Assembly (NCBI RefSeq): GCF_002091675.1
Contig: NZ_BDAE01000004.1
Coordinates: forward strand, 124,001-188,000
Origin: Pseudomonas luteola NBRC 103146
GTDB taxonomy: Bacteria > Pseudomonadota > Gammaproteobacteria > Pseudomonadales > Pseudomonadaceae
DNA: 64,000 bases
Direction: 5' to 3'
Below are positions 16,446-24,911 of this stretch, one piece after another. The notes under the pieces are model-generated. The model was not told the origin of the DNA, did not search any database, and saw only the letters and a list, made by a program, of their open reading frames with translations. The translations under genes were made by a program, and so were the position numbers. Position 1 is the first letter of the stretch, and the number at the start of each line of letters is the position of its first letter.

Positions 16446-17202
16446 ACGCAATGTCATGCTGGTGCTACATGATGTGGCACCAGAAACCTGGAAAGATTAT
16501 CAGCCCTTTGTGGAGGCGGTAGACGCATTGGGCAATGTGCCCATGACGCTGTTGGTCGTTCCCGATTTCCATCATCGTAACCCGCTCGATCAGCATCCAG
16601 CCTTCATCAAGCTCATGGACCAGCGTCTGGCTCGCGGCGATGAACTGGCGCTTCATGGCTACTTCCACTGTGATGATGCCCCAGCGCCCACGAATCCGCG
16701 TGACTGGTTCATGCGCAGGGTTTACACCTACGAGGGTGAGTTCTACACCCTTGATGAAGCACAGGCCCGCGAGCGTCTTGAGAAAGGCATTGCGCTGTTT
16801 GAGCGCTTTGGCTGGCCTCTGCATGGGTTTGTGGCGCCAGCCTGGTTGATGAGCGAAGGAACACGTCGTGCCCTGAGCCAGACCGACTTGCGGTATACCA
16901 GCGATCCTCAGCATTTTTATCTGCTACCTGACCATCGCCAGGTAGAAGCGCCTGGGTTGGTATGGAGTGCCAGAAGCCCATGGCGAAGAGGCATGTCCTG
17001 GCTTATGAGCGAGCAAGCCGCTCGCCGTCATCGATCAGCGCCCCTGCTTCGCCTGGGGCTACACCCTGTCGATATGCGACATGAATTTTCCAGAGACTAT
17101 TGGCTGGGGCTACTTAAACGCCTGATGGCAGAAGGACGCACCCCCATCAATAAAATCGACTGGCTCAACCGGCATTATTTCAACGAGCGTCTCGCGGCAT
17201 GA
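16438..17202 (+). CDS. DUF2334 polysaccharide deacetylase-like protein
   Basis: A 254-residue protein of the DUF2334 branch of the carbohydrate esterase 4 / NodB-like deacetylases. It opens with VLHDVAPETW (about 8-17), whose His-Asp forms part of the metal site. A conserved ALHGYFHCDD segment (about 71-80) supplies further metal ligands, and GFVAPAWLMS (about 124-133) is typical of the fold. No signal peptide, so it would act in the cytoplasm. Overlaps on both sides (8 bases with the glycosyltransferase, 4 with the membrane protein) indicate one coupled pathway, such as deacetylating a sugar transferred by the neighbour. Confidence 0.88.
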   Translation: MVERNVMLVLHDVAPETWKDYQPFVEAVDALGNVPMTLLVVPDFHHRNPLDQHPAFIKLMDQRLARGDELALHGYFHCDDAPAPTNPRDWFMRRVYTYEGEFYTLDEAQARERLEKGIALFERFGWPLHGFVAPAWLMSEGTRRALSQTDLRYTSDPQHFYLLPDHRQVEAPGLVWSARSPWRRGMSWLMSEQAARRHRSAPLLRLGLHPVDMRHEFSRDYWLGLLKRLMAEGRTPINKIDWLNRHYFNERLAA

Positions 17203-18194
17203 GCCGTGGTGTATGGCTGCTGCTCAGTGCATTGCTGGCAGCAGCACTCATTCCCCTTCTATTAGGCGGCACCGGGCTACTAGGCAAGCTATGGGACTTT
17301 CCACTTGATCTACTGCTGCTCATGCTGGGCATGATAGTGCTGTGCTGGAACGTCAATGCGGTTCGCCTGCGCCTGCTACTCAGACGCCTGCATCGCACCA
17401 CTCACCTTCGCTCCCTGGGCATTGTGATGGCAACCGAATTTGCCATTTGCGCCACGCCTGGCGGTGCAGGCGGTCCGTTTACCATGATGGCGCTTCTTGC
17501 ACGCCGCGGCGTACGACCGGCACAAGCCACCGCAGTCTTTGCAGTGGACCATATCAGCGATCTGCTGTTTTTCGTCTGTGCGCTGATCGGCATCCTGATT
17601 TATGCCCTCTTCCATGCGCTGAATCCCCACGTAGGTTTGCTGCTGGGAGGCACGGCTGCCCTGATGACAGGAATTATCGTCCTGCTGTTCGGATTGGCAC
17701 GCTTTCATCGCGCCGTTTTGCGCAGCAATGGACGAATCATGAAGCGCCTGGGCGTAAAACAGTCACGACGCCTGCGCTGGGGACGCAAGGTACTGCGCTT
17801 CCGCAATGCCTTGAAGGAAAGCTTGCGGATGCCTCACTCCACTCTGGCGGCGGTGTTTGGCCTGACAGCCCTGCATTGGTTGCTACGTAACAGCATCTTG
17901 TATATCACGCTGGTCGGTCTGGGAGCCGTCATTCCTTGGGCGTGGACCTTTCTGATACAGATGCTGGCCCTGACCGCTGGACAGGCAAGCCTGCTGCCCG
18001 GCGGCGCTGGAGGCGCAGAGTTGGCATCAGGTGCGCTGCTTACACCCATGGTGGGCAAGTCGACAGCAGCGGCAGCTATTCTGATCTGGCGAGCCGTGAC
18101 GTACTACTTCTATCTCATAGCAGGCGCCCCGGTGTTCATTCACCTGGCGGGACGTCCCTTGCTTAATCGCTTGATTCGCTTTCGCCAGACGTAG
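17199..18194 (+). CDS. Lysylphosphatidylglycerol synthase transmembrane-like (UPF0104) membrane protein
   Basis: A 331-residue polytopic inner-membrane protein of the MprF/AglD flippase-like family, with about eight predicted helices starting at residue 5. The paired glycine motifs TPGGAGGPF (about 86-94) and LPGGAGGAELASG (about 265-277) are the family hallmark. Relatives translocate or anchor modified lipids. It lacks the soluble lysyl-transferase domain. The ATGA overlap with the deacetylase gene places it third in the glycosyltransferase operon, where it could move the glycosylated lipid across the membrane (inference). It converges with the small gene at 18163-18345, overlapping it by 32 bases. 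Confidence 0.88.
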   Translation: MSRGVWLLLSALLAAALIPLLLGGTGLLGKLWDFPLDLLLLMLGMIVLCWNVNAVRLRLLLRRLHRTTHLRSLGIVMATEFAICATPGGAGGPFTMMALLARRGVRPAQATAVFAVDHISDLLFFVCALIGILIYALFHALNPHVGLLLGGTAALMTGIIVLLFGLARFHRAVLRSNGRIMKRLGVKQSRRLRWGRKVLRFRNALKESLRMPHSTLAAVFGLTALHWLLRNSILYITLVGLGAVIPWAWTFLIQMLALTAGQASLLPGGAGGAELASGALLTPMVGKSTAAAAILIWRAVTYYFYLIAGAPVFIHLAGRPLLNRLIRFRQT

Positions 18195-18345
18195 AGCCAG
18201 CCAAGAGATTCTGCCAGAGCTCAGCGGCACCCGGAAAATCGGTGCCGCTGTCTTCGTTGAGCGCATCCGGGTCGTAGCGCTGCGTACATCCCTCCCCCAG
18301 GACGGGAGGAGGAAAAGCCACTGCACGCTCGAAAGGATCGCTCAT
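18163..18345 (-). CDS. Small acidic hypothetical protein downstream of purU
   Basis: A possible 60-residue protein beginning MSDPFERAVAFPPPVLGEG, with an acidic centre (YDPDALNEDSGTD). GAGG four bases before the ATG is a good ribosome binding site. It starts 16 bases after the purU stop and probably shares its transcript. Its 3' end overlaps the convergent membrane-protein gene by 32 bases. No domain is recognised. A gene is present at about this place in the P. aeruginosa map, which supports it slightly. Confidence 0.5.
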   Translation of the reverse strand: MSDPFERAVAFPPPVLGEGCTQRYDPDALNEDSGTDFPGAAELWQNLLAGSTSGESESSD

Positions 18346-18361
18346 AAGACCTCAGGACCTA

Positions 18362-19213
18362 TCAGTTGAAGACGACCGTCTTGTTGCCATGTACCAGCAC
18401 ACGGTCTTCCAGGTGGTAGCGCAGACCACGCGACAGCACCATCTTTTCAACATCCTTGCCCAGACGCACCATGTCCTCGACATTGTCACGATGGGTGATA
18501 CGCACCACATCTTGCTCGATGATCGGACCAGCATCCAGCTCCTCGGTCACGAAGTGACAGGTTGCCCCGATCAGTTTTACGCCCCGCTTGGCGGCCTGGT
18601 GGTAAGGCTTGGCCCCCACGAAGGACGGCAGAAAGCTGTGATGGATATTGATGACCTGATGCGCATAGCGCTGGCAAAGATCCGGCGGCAGGATCTGCAT
18701 GTAACGCGCCAGCACCACAGTATCGGCCTGATGCTCATCGATCAGCCGGGAGACCTCGGCAAAGGCGGGCTGCTTGTCAGTCGGGTCGACCGGCACATGG
18801 AAATAAGGAATACCATGCCATTCGACCATGCTGCGCAATGCATCATGATTGGAAATGACACAAGGAATTTCACAATCCAGTTCGCCACTGTGCCAGCGAT
18901 GAAGCAAGTCCGCCAAACAATGGGATTCGCGGCTGGCCATTAGTACTACACGCTTTTTAACTGCAGAGTCAGTAATGCGCCACTGCATGGAGAACTCTTT
19001 GGCTATTGGCGCAAACGCCTGATAAAAACCCTTTAAATCGAAGGGTAAAGAATCGGCGCGTATTTCATGACGCATAAAGAACCAGCCACTTTCGGTATCG
19101 GAGTGGTGGCTGGCTTCACTGATCCAACCATTGTAAGTCGCCAGGAAGTTACTTACCTTGGCTACTATACCTACGCCGTCCGGGCAGGCAATCACCAGAC
19201 GAAAAGTGCGCAT
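18362..19213 (-). CDS. purU: Formyltetrahydrofolate deformylase
   Basis: A 283-residue PurU, which hydrolyses 10-formyltetrahydrofolate to formate and tetrahydrofolate to balance one-carbon pools and feed formate to purine synthesis. An N-terminal ACT domain (about 2-80) is followed by a formyltransferase domain (about 87-280) with the catalytic region INIHHSFLPSFVGAKPYHQA (about 190-209) and ELDAGPIIEQDVVRI later. This is full length. The promoter lies in the short region shared with mvaT. A small ORF follows in the same direction. Confidence 0.97.
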   Translation of the reverse strand: MRTFRLVIACPDGVGIVAKVSNFLATYNGWISEASHHSDTESGWFFMRHEIRADSLPFDLKGFYQAFAPIAKEFSMQWRITDSAVKKRVVLMASRESHCLADLLHRWHSGELDCEIPCVISNHDALRSMVEWHGIPYFHVPVDPTDKQPAFAEVSRLIDEHQADTVVLARYMQILPPDLCQRYAHQVINIHHSFLPSFVGAKPYHQAAKRGVKLIGATCHFVTEELDAGPIIEQDVVRITHRDNVEDMVRLGKDVEKMVLSRGLRYHLEDRVLVHGNKTVVFN

Positions 19214-19440
19214 AGAACAACCTCGAAAAAACGGAGGCCGCCATTCTAGCCTTGCGCACGGAAAACTTCAGCTTCCATCGACTTGCGGCGACGAATCTCG
19301 CGCCTGAGTTTTAATGTTAGTTGAACATTATCAACCTTATTAACTTGTTTTATGCTTGCAAAAAGTTAATAGTAGGTTTACTTGTTGTTACGCCAACACT
19401 ATCATTAAAAAAGACCAGCCCTTGCATTGCAGGTAAATGT

Positions 19441-19827
19441 ATGTCCCTTATCAATGAATACCGTGCCACTGAAGAAGCTATTAAAGAGCTGCAGGAGCGC
19501 CTGCGTAATCTTTCCCAAGACGATAAACTGAAAAAAGAACTGGAATTCGAAGAAAAGCTGCGCGCATTGATGGGTGAATACTCCAAGTCCCTGCGTGACA
19601 TCATCGCTATTCTTGACACTGATGCCAAAAACACTCGTGGCACTCGCGGTAATGCCAAGAGCACTCAAGGCAGCGGCACCAAGCGTGCACGTAAAGTAAA
19701 GCAATACAAGAACCCGCATACAGGGGAAGTTATCGAAACCAAAGGCGGCAACCACAAAACTCTGAAAGAGTGGAAAGCCAAGTGGGGCGCCGATGATGTC
19801 GAGAGCTGGGCCACCCTGCTCGACTGA
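19441..19827 (+). CDS. mvaT: H-NS-family transcriptional regulator MvaT
   Basis: A 128-residue MvaT, the Pseudomonas xenogeneic silencer that binds AT-rich DNA and oligomerises. The start is set at ATG 19441 because MSLINEYRATEEAIKELQ is the conserved N-terminus; a longer reading frame from 19321 adds unrelated residues. Residues 3-60 form the coiled-coil oligomerisation domain, a Thr/Ser/Gly-rich linker follows (about 64-85), and the C-terminal DNA-binding domain (about 86-128) carries the AT-hook-like RKVKQYKNPHTGEVIETKGGNH segment. The upstream region (19310-19440) is AT-rich, consistent with autoregulation. Confidence 0.97.
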   Translation: MSLINEYRATEEAIKELQERLRNLSQDDKLKKELEFEEKLRALMGEYSKSLRDIIAILDTDAKNTRGTRGNAKSTQGSGTKRARKVKQYKNPHTGEVIETKGGNHKTLKEWKAKWGADDVESWATLLD

Positions 19828-19841
19828 TATCCGTCAGTTAG

Positions 19842-19874
19842 ATAAAAAACGCCAGCATTGCTGGCGTTTTTTAT
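19842..19874. terminator. Bidirectional terminator between mvaT and sbcB
   Basis: A perfect 15-bp stem with core ACGCCAGC / GCTGGCGT and a 3-base loop, flanked by A6 and T6, serves both convergent genes. Confidence 0.92.
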
Positions 19875-19889
19875 GAGTAGTTAAAGGTT

Positions 19890-21323
19890 TTAAACTCCGA
19901 ACCGAGTTCTCAACTGCTGCGCATGTACTCGCCATGTATTTAGCAGGGCTTGCTGTGATTCGCTGGCGGTCTGCACCAGTGCATGCAAGGCTTCCTCAAA
20001 AGAGAATAGTGTATTGGGTGCGCCCAATTCACTATTGATCAAACGATCACGGCAGAATGAATGCCAACGCCCTTGCTCCTCAGCCGTCAAAGTATGGGAA
20101 AAGTTACGGGCCCGATAACGGAAGTAAAGTTCAGGCAAACGTTCGTCTGTGAATAACCACCTTTTATCTACCAACTTAATAGGGTCACAGCTTCGAATCT
20201 CATCACATAAGCGTCTATCGCTCTCACATATAAAGCCATTGTACAGCTGCTGTTCAGGATCAAAGACTGCGTTCTCAGCCTTTATTTGATAAAGCTGCGA
20301 CAATTTGTCTCGCCATATTTTTGCCTTACTTTGTAAAAGAGCCGCACGTTGCTTGTACATCTGCATATTTATTTGCAGTCTTTCCTGATCCTGCTCTCTT
20401 AGAACAGCCAAAGGTGCCAACACCGGGCATCGGTTTATCTGGATAAGTTTAAGCGGTACTGGCAGTTCGTCATTGGCTAACAAGTCCTCACGCCGGGTAT
20501 AGAGTTTTTGATGTAGCGTTTGAACGTCCAGCTCTAATATAGGGCTTGGGTCAAAGTGAAGATCACAGACAACTAACGCATTACGGTTATGAGGATGCCA
20601 GCAAAGCGGCAGTACAATGGAAAGAAAATTACGCTCGGCTGAAAACCGTCCAGAAACATGGACTAGCGGTTTAAGTAACGTAATGTGCTCCAACACTGAA
20701 CGTTTGTGTCTGAGCTGATACAAGAAATGATACAGCCGTGGCTGCCGGTCACGCACCAGCCGAGCGAGCTGTATTGTGGCGTGTACATCCGACAGAGCAT
20801 CATGTGCTTGACCATGCTCCAGGTCGTTGGCCTGGGAAAGACGCTCAAGCTTCAAGGTCACCCGCCCCTCATCCTGAGGCCACTCAATGCCCTCCGGCCG
20901 CAAGGCATAAGCCGCACGTAGCAAATCGATCAGATCCCAGCGGGTATTCCCGCCCTGCCATTCCCGCGCATACGGATCGTAGAAATTTCGATACAGGCTA
21001 TGCCGTGTCACTTCATCATCAAAGCGCAGCGTGTTGTAACCAGCCGTACATGTACCCGGCTGGCTTATATGAGCATGCAGGTGGGCCATGAAGGTGGCCT
21101 CGGGAAGCCCCTCGCGTTCGAGGCGCTCAGGCGTAATGCCGGTAATCAGGCAGGCAGCCGGATGCGGCAGGATATCGTCGCCCAAGCGGCAATACAGGTT
21201 GAGCGGCTCGCCAACAATGTTAAGGTCCTCATCCGTTCGCAAGCCGGCCACCTGTAGTGGGCGATCGCAGCGTGGATTGGTTCCTGTGGTTTCGAAGTCA
21301 TACCAGAATATGGTGCGGCTCAC
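19890..21323 (-). CDS. sbcB: Exodeoxyribonuclease I
   Basis: A 477-residue ExoI, the 3'-5' single-strand DNA exonuclease used in recombination and mismatch repair. The DEDDh exonuclease motif I is FWYDFETTGTNP (about 6-17), motif II lies near YNTLRFDDEVTRH (about 99-111), and HDALSDVHATI (about 179-189) carries motif III. The SH3-like and helical C-terminal regions are present, giving normal length. It is monocistronic and convergent with mvaT. Its 5' region faces the RDD-headed operon. Confidence 0.96.
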   Translation of the reverse strand: MSRTIFWYDFETTGTNPRCDRPLQVAGLRTDEDLNIVGEPLNLYCRLGDDILPHPAACLITGITPERLEREGLPEATFMAHLHAHISQPGTCTAGYNTLRFDDEVTRHSLYRNFYDPYAREWQGGNTRWDLIDLLRAAYALRPEGIEWPQDEGRVTLKLERLSQANDLEHGQAHDALSDVHATIQLARLVRDRQPRLYHFLYQLRHKRSVLEHITLLKPLVHVSGRFSAERNFLSIVLPLCWHPHNRNALVVCDLHFDPSPILELDVQTLHQKLYTRREDLLANDELPVPLKLIQINRCPVLAPLAVLREQDQERLQINMQMYKQRAALLQSKAKIWRDKLSQLYQIKAENAVFDPEQQLYNGFICESDRRLCDEIRSCDPIKLVDKRWLFTDERLPELYFRYRARNFSHTLTAEEQGRWHSFCRDRLINSELGAPNTLFSFEEALHALVQTASESQQALLNTWRVHAQQLRTRFGV

Positions 21324-21686
21324 GACAAAGCTCTCCTAGCTATCAGCGCCTCGAGTCGAGCACTCTGGATTTTTCAGTTGCCTATACGCCTGATGGGTCG
21401 CTAGGCTTATCATGTCGCAGGCTGCGACCGTATGTATGTCATTGAATTCATGATACCCATGGATTCCAAGCCGTGCGTCAGGATAGCCAAGCTGCGTTAA
21501 CGTGCACAGACGCACCAGGCGTGGGTGATGACCTTATCAAAGGAGTGATAATGTGCTGAAGCGCTTGCCTGCCGACTGGTTATTTTTGTCGTTCCAGTCT
21601 GCGTAGGGGTTCTCATCCAATGACACCATGTGAACGCCGAGCAACCTCTTGTGCCGACCTACACTAGAGAAGGCTCATCTGTACCC
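21324..21686. other. Divergent intergenic region, sbcB / RDD operon
   Basis: About 360 bases expected to hold two divergent promoters. A short inverted repeat GTCGCAG-G-CTGCGAC lies at 21414-21428. No RNA gene or convincing ORF is visible. Confidence 0.4.
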
Positions 21687-22379
21687 ATGCCACTTCCACT
21701 CGATACGCTGTTACGCGTCGAAACCCCGGAAGCCATCGACCTGATGTTGCGTCCAGCCAGCGTCATACCTCGCGCCCTGGCGTATGCCATCGACCTGGCT
21801 ATTCGAGGCGCTATCATGGCGCTTGCCTACCTTGTGCTCGGCTTTCTGGGCCATGTCGGGGTTGGCTTGATCGCGCTGCTGACATTTCTGATCAGCTGGT
21901 GGTACATGGTGCTGTTTGAAGTGCTCAACCAGGGCCGCTCACCAGGCAAGCAGCTCATGAAATTGCGCGTTTTGAATGATGATGGCACCCCGGTGGGCTG
22001 GTCCGGCTCGCTGCTACGCAATCTGTTGCGCGTCGTGGATCTTCTCCCCTTCGGCTATGCCATGGGTATCCTGAGCAGCCTGTTACATCCCAGCTTCAAA
22101 CGCTTGGGAGATCTGGTGGCAGGCACCCTGGTCGTTCACCAAGAGCAACCACACGAGCGCTTTACCTTACAGGACGTCATTCCATTGTCCCCCCCGTTTG
22201 CGCTGGGGTTAATAGAGCAGCAGGCCATTCTCTCGTTTGCCGAGCGTCAGAACGAGTTGTCTCTATCCCGTCGAGACGAGCTGGCCGCACTACTGGCAGA
22301 GCCTCTGGGGGTAGACCGCAGCGAAGCCACTGAGCGCCTGAACCGAATTGCACAAGCCCTGCTAGGGGCTCACGGATGA
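21687..22379 (+). CDS. RDD-family membrane protein
   Basis: An RDD-domain inner-membrane protein, 230 residues from ATG 21687, where the sequence opens MPLPLDTLLRVETPEAIDL as homologues do. A GTG at 21630 would give 249 residues but has no ribosome binding site; AGAAGG before 21687 is spaced long (13 bases). The RDD core includes PRALAYAIDLAIRG, with the Arg-Asp signature, and NQGRSPGKQLMKLRVL; three or so helices lie within residues 30-150. First gene of a six-gene operon and overlaps the next by four bases. Function of the family is unknown. Confidence 0.85.
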   Translation: MPLPLDTLLRVETPEAIDLMLRPASVIPRALAYAIDLAIRGAIMALAYLVLGFLGHVGVGLIALLTFLISWWYMVLFEVLNQGRSPGKQLMKLRVLNDDGTPVGWSGSLLRNLLRVVDLLPFGYAMGILSSLLHPSFKRLGDLVAGTLVVHQEQPHERFTLQDVIPLSPPFALGLIEQQAILSFAERQNELSLSRRDELAALLAEPLGVDRSEATERLNRIAQALLGAHG

Positions 22380-23362
22380 GGCAGGCGCCTTTCGAACAGC
22401 GCTACCAGGCTGAGTGGGCTCGCTTCAGTGAGCAGTTGTCTGCGCTGGAAAAACGCACCCCGACTTCAACGCTGGAACACAGCAAGGCATTTATTGCTAG
22501 CTACCGTCGTCTGTGCCAGCACTTGGCACTTGCTCAGGCACGTGGCTACAGCCCCCAGCTGATTGAGCACCTGCATCAACTGACGCTGCGTGGCCACCAG
22601 CTCATCTATCGCCATCCGGGCAATATTCGGCAGCGATTGCTCGGCTTCCTGCTGGCAGACTTTCCTCGACTGGTCCGGACAGAATGGCGCCTGGTCGCTG
22701 TAGCAAGCGCCCTCTTCTATGGCAGCCTTCTCATAATGGGTTTACTGGTCTATTACATACCTGATCTAGTCTACAGCCTGCTGGACCCCGCCCAGGTTGC
22801 CAACATGGAAAGTATGTACAGGCCGGATGCCGAGCGCATAGGAGCCTTGCCCGAGCGGGCCAGCAGTCAGGACTGGCAAATGTTCGGCTATTACATTCGC
22901 AACAATATAGGAATCGCCTTTCAGACATTTGCAGGCGGGTTGCTGTATGGCCTGGGGACACTGTTCTTTCTGCTGTTCAATGGGCTTAACATCGGTGCGG
23001 TGGCAGGTTACCTGACGCAACTGGGCTCAGGCTCTACCTTCTGGCCCTTCGTGGTAGGGCACGGCGCATTTGAGCTGACAGCGATTACGCTGGCCGGCTC
23101 GGCAGGCCTGAAGCTGGGCTGGGCGCTGGTGGCGCCGGGCCGGCTGCGCCGCAGCGATGCCCTGCGACATGCCGCCAAACCCTGTGTTGGCATGATTGCC
23201 GGTGTCTTTGTACTGTTAACGCTGGCCGCCTTTGTCGAGGCCTATTGGTCCTCAAGCGCTGCACTCAGCCCTACTCTCAAGTACAGCGCAGGTGCGCTGT
23301 TGTGGCTGGCCGTTGGAGGTTATTTCGGGCTGGCAGGAAGAAATCGACATGCGCCTGAGTGA
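22376..23362 (+). CDS. Stage II sporulation protein M-like (SpoIIM/DUF95) membrane protein
   Basis: A 328-residue SpoIIM-family inner-membrane protein. A cytoplasmic helical region (about 1-95) precedes five or six membrane helices from about residue 102. The family pattern NNIGIAFQTFAGGLLYGLGTLF (about 177-198) and GHGAFELTAITLAGSAGLKLG (about 225-245) are clear. The organism does not sporulate; in Gram-negative bacteria this family occurs in MoxR/DUF58 clusters such as this one. ATGA overlap with the RDD gene and 14-base overlap with the next gene. Confidence 0.88.
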   Translation: MRQAPFEQRYQAEWARFSEQLSALEKRTPTSTLEHSKAFIASYRRLCQHLALAQARGYSPQLIEHLHQLTLRGHQLIYRHPGNIRQRLLGFLLADFPRLVRTEWRLVAVASALFYGSLLIMGLLVYYIPDLVYSLLDPAQVANMESMYRPDAERIGALPERASSQDWQMFGYYIRNNIGIAFQTFAGGLLYGLGTLFFLLFNGLNIGAVAGYLTQLGSGSTFWPFVVGHGAFELTAITLAGSAGLKLGWALVAPGRLRRSDALRHAAKPCVGMIAGVFVLLTLAAFVEAYWSSSAALSPTLKYSAGALLWLAVGGYFGLAGRNRHAPE

Positions 23363-24911
23363 AAGCCAGGCGGTTATCCGCCCCCGTAGCCCTTGGGAAG
23401 CTCTGGATCTTGGCGTGAGACTCGCCCGTGAACACCTGCATATCTTGATGACCAGCTGGGCACTGCTCACCCTTCCTGTTCTGGCCCTGTTGAGCGCCGC
23501 CCTCTGGAATTATCCTTCCATCGCCATGCTGGTTTTCTGGTGGTTGAAGCCACTGTTCGAGCGGCTACCCCTGCATATTTTGTCCCGAGCGCTCTTTGGC
23601 GAAACGATTACGGCCAGACAAGCGCTGATGGCTTATCCACGGTTGCTGAGCGTACAGCTGTTGCCCAGCCTTCTATGGAGACGTTTTACGCCCAAGCGCA
23701 GCTTTCTATTACCCGTACAGCAGCTTGAAGGCCTGTCCGGCGCATCACGTCAGGCTCGTGTTCGGGTCCTGACGCAACAAGATACACAGGCCGCCTTCTG
23801 GTTGACCCTTACCGGTGCGCACATTGAAATGGCCCTTTATCTCGGTCTTCTGGGCCTGATTTATCTCTTCATTCCCTCGCAGATCGTCGAGCAACTCGAT
23901 TGGTTCAAACTGATCGATGTCGAGGCTCATGGCCTGCTCTGGGTGGAGCACCTTACAAATTTGCTATATGCACTGGTTCTGCTTGTATGGGAGCCCGTGT
24001 ATGTGGCGTGCGGCTTCAGTCTTTATCTGAACCGGCGTACAGCGCTGGAAGCCTGGGACATTGAGCTGGCCTTTCGACGCCTGCGCCAGCGCCTGACAGG
24101 TGCGATACCCATGCTGCTTGTGATCGGAGCCATGAGCGCTTTGCTTTCGCCGCCGCCCGTCCTGGCAGATGAGCCGTCAGCTGCAGCGATCTGCCCACTG
24201 CCACCTCAGGAAGCAGCCGGCCCGGATGCGCCTCGCCTGCTGAACCAGCCCTTGAACAGTCAGGTTGCCCGGCAGCACATCGGCGTCATACTGGCGAGCC
24301 CGCCCTTCAGGAATGAGCGCACCCAGTTGGAATGGCACGTCGGCCAGCAGGACAAAAACAAGGCCTCGGTGACGTCATCCAATGGCCTCCACTGGCGGGA
24401 CCTCGAAACACTTATTGCCCATGCGGACCGCTTCATTGAGATCCTGTTATGGACGTTACTGATTGCAGGGCTTGGCGTGCTGCTCTGGCGTTACCGCGTC
24501 TGGCTAACCCTCTTTACCCGGCGAATCGCCACCAAACCTGCCAGACCTGTCGACACGCCTCGTCAGCTGTTTGGTCTGGAAGTCGCCCCGACCAGTTTAC
24601 CTTCCGATATCCCTGGCGAAGCCGAGCGTCTCTGGCAACACGACCCTCGCAGCGCACTGGGGTTGCTTTATCGCGGCCTGCTGAGCCGTCTTTTGCATGA
24701 CTTTCATCTGCCCTTGAAGGAGGCGCATACCGAAGGCGAAATCCTTGAACTTGGCAGATCAATACCCAACGCCGATGTGGTCGGTTATCTGCACGGTGTG
24801 ACGACCCAATGGCAGGCGCTTGCCTATGGCCATCGCATGCCTTCCCAGGAAACGCTTCAGGCGCTCTGTCACCAATGGCGTCATCTGTTTGGTCCGCAGG
24901 TGTCTGCATGA
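23349..24911 (+). CDS. DUF4129 domain membrane protein
   Basis: A 520-residue membrane protein with a C-terminal DUF4129 domain (about 430-515, HDPRSALGLLYRGLLSRLLHDF). The start is ATG 23349, preceded by GGAAG; a longer frame from 23232 would run far into the upstream gene. Several helices lie at about 30-100, 155-240 and 268-290, then an extended loop of about 90 residues, a helix near 365-385, and the cytosolic C-terminal domain. DUF4129 is related to the C-terminal region of transglutaminase-like proteins in other MoxR clusters. Function unknown. Confidence 0.85.
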   Translation: MRLSESQAVIRPRSPWEALDLGVRLAREHLHILMTSWALLTLPVLALLSAALWNYPSIAMLVFWWLKPLFERLPLHILSRALFGETITARQALMAYPRLLSVQLLPSLLWRRFTPKRSFLLPVQQLEGLSGASRQARVRVLTQQDTQAAFWLTLTGAHIEMALYLGLLGLIYLFIPSQIVEQLDWFKLIDVEAHGLLWVEHLTNLLYALVLLVWEPVYVACGFSLYLNRRTALEAWDIELAFRRLRQRLTGAIPMLLVIGAMSALLSPPPVLADEPSAAAICPLPPQEAAGPDAPRLLNQPLNSQVARQHIGVILASPPFRNERTQLEWHVGQQDKNKASVTSSNGLHWRDLETLIAHADRFIEILLWTLLIAGLGVLLWRYRVWLTLFTRRIATKPARPVDTPRQLFGLEVAPTSLPSDIPGEAERLWQHDPRSALGLLYRGLLSRLLHDFHLPLKEAHTEGEILELGRSIPNADVVGYLHGVTTQWQALAYGHRMPSQETLQALCHQWRHLFGPQVSA

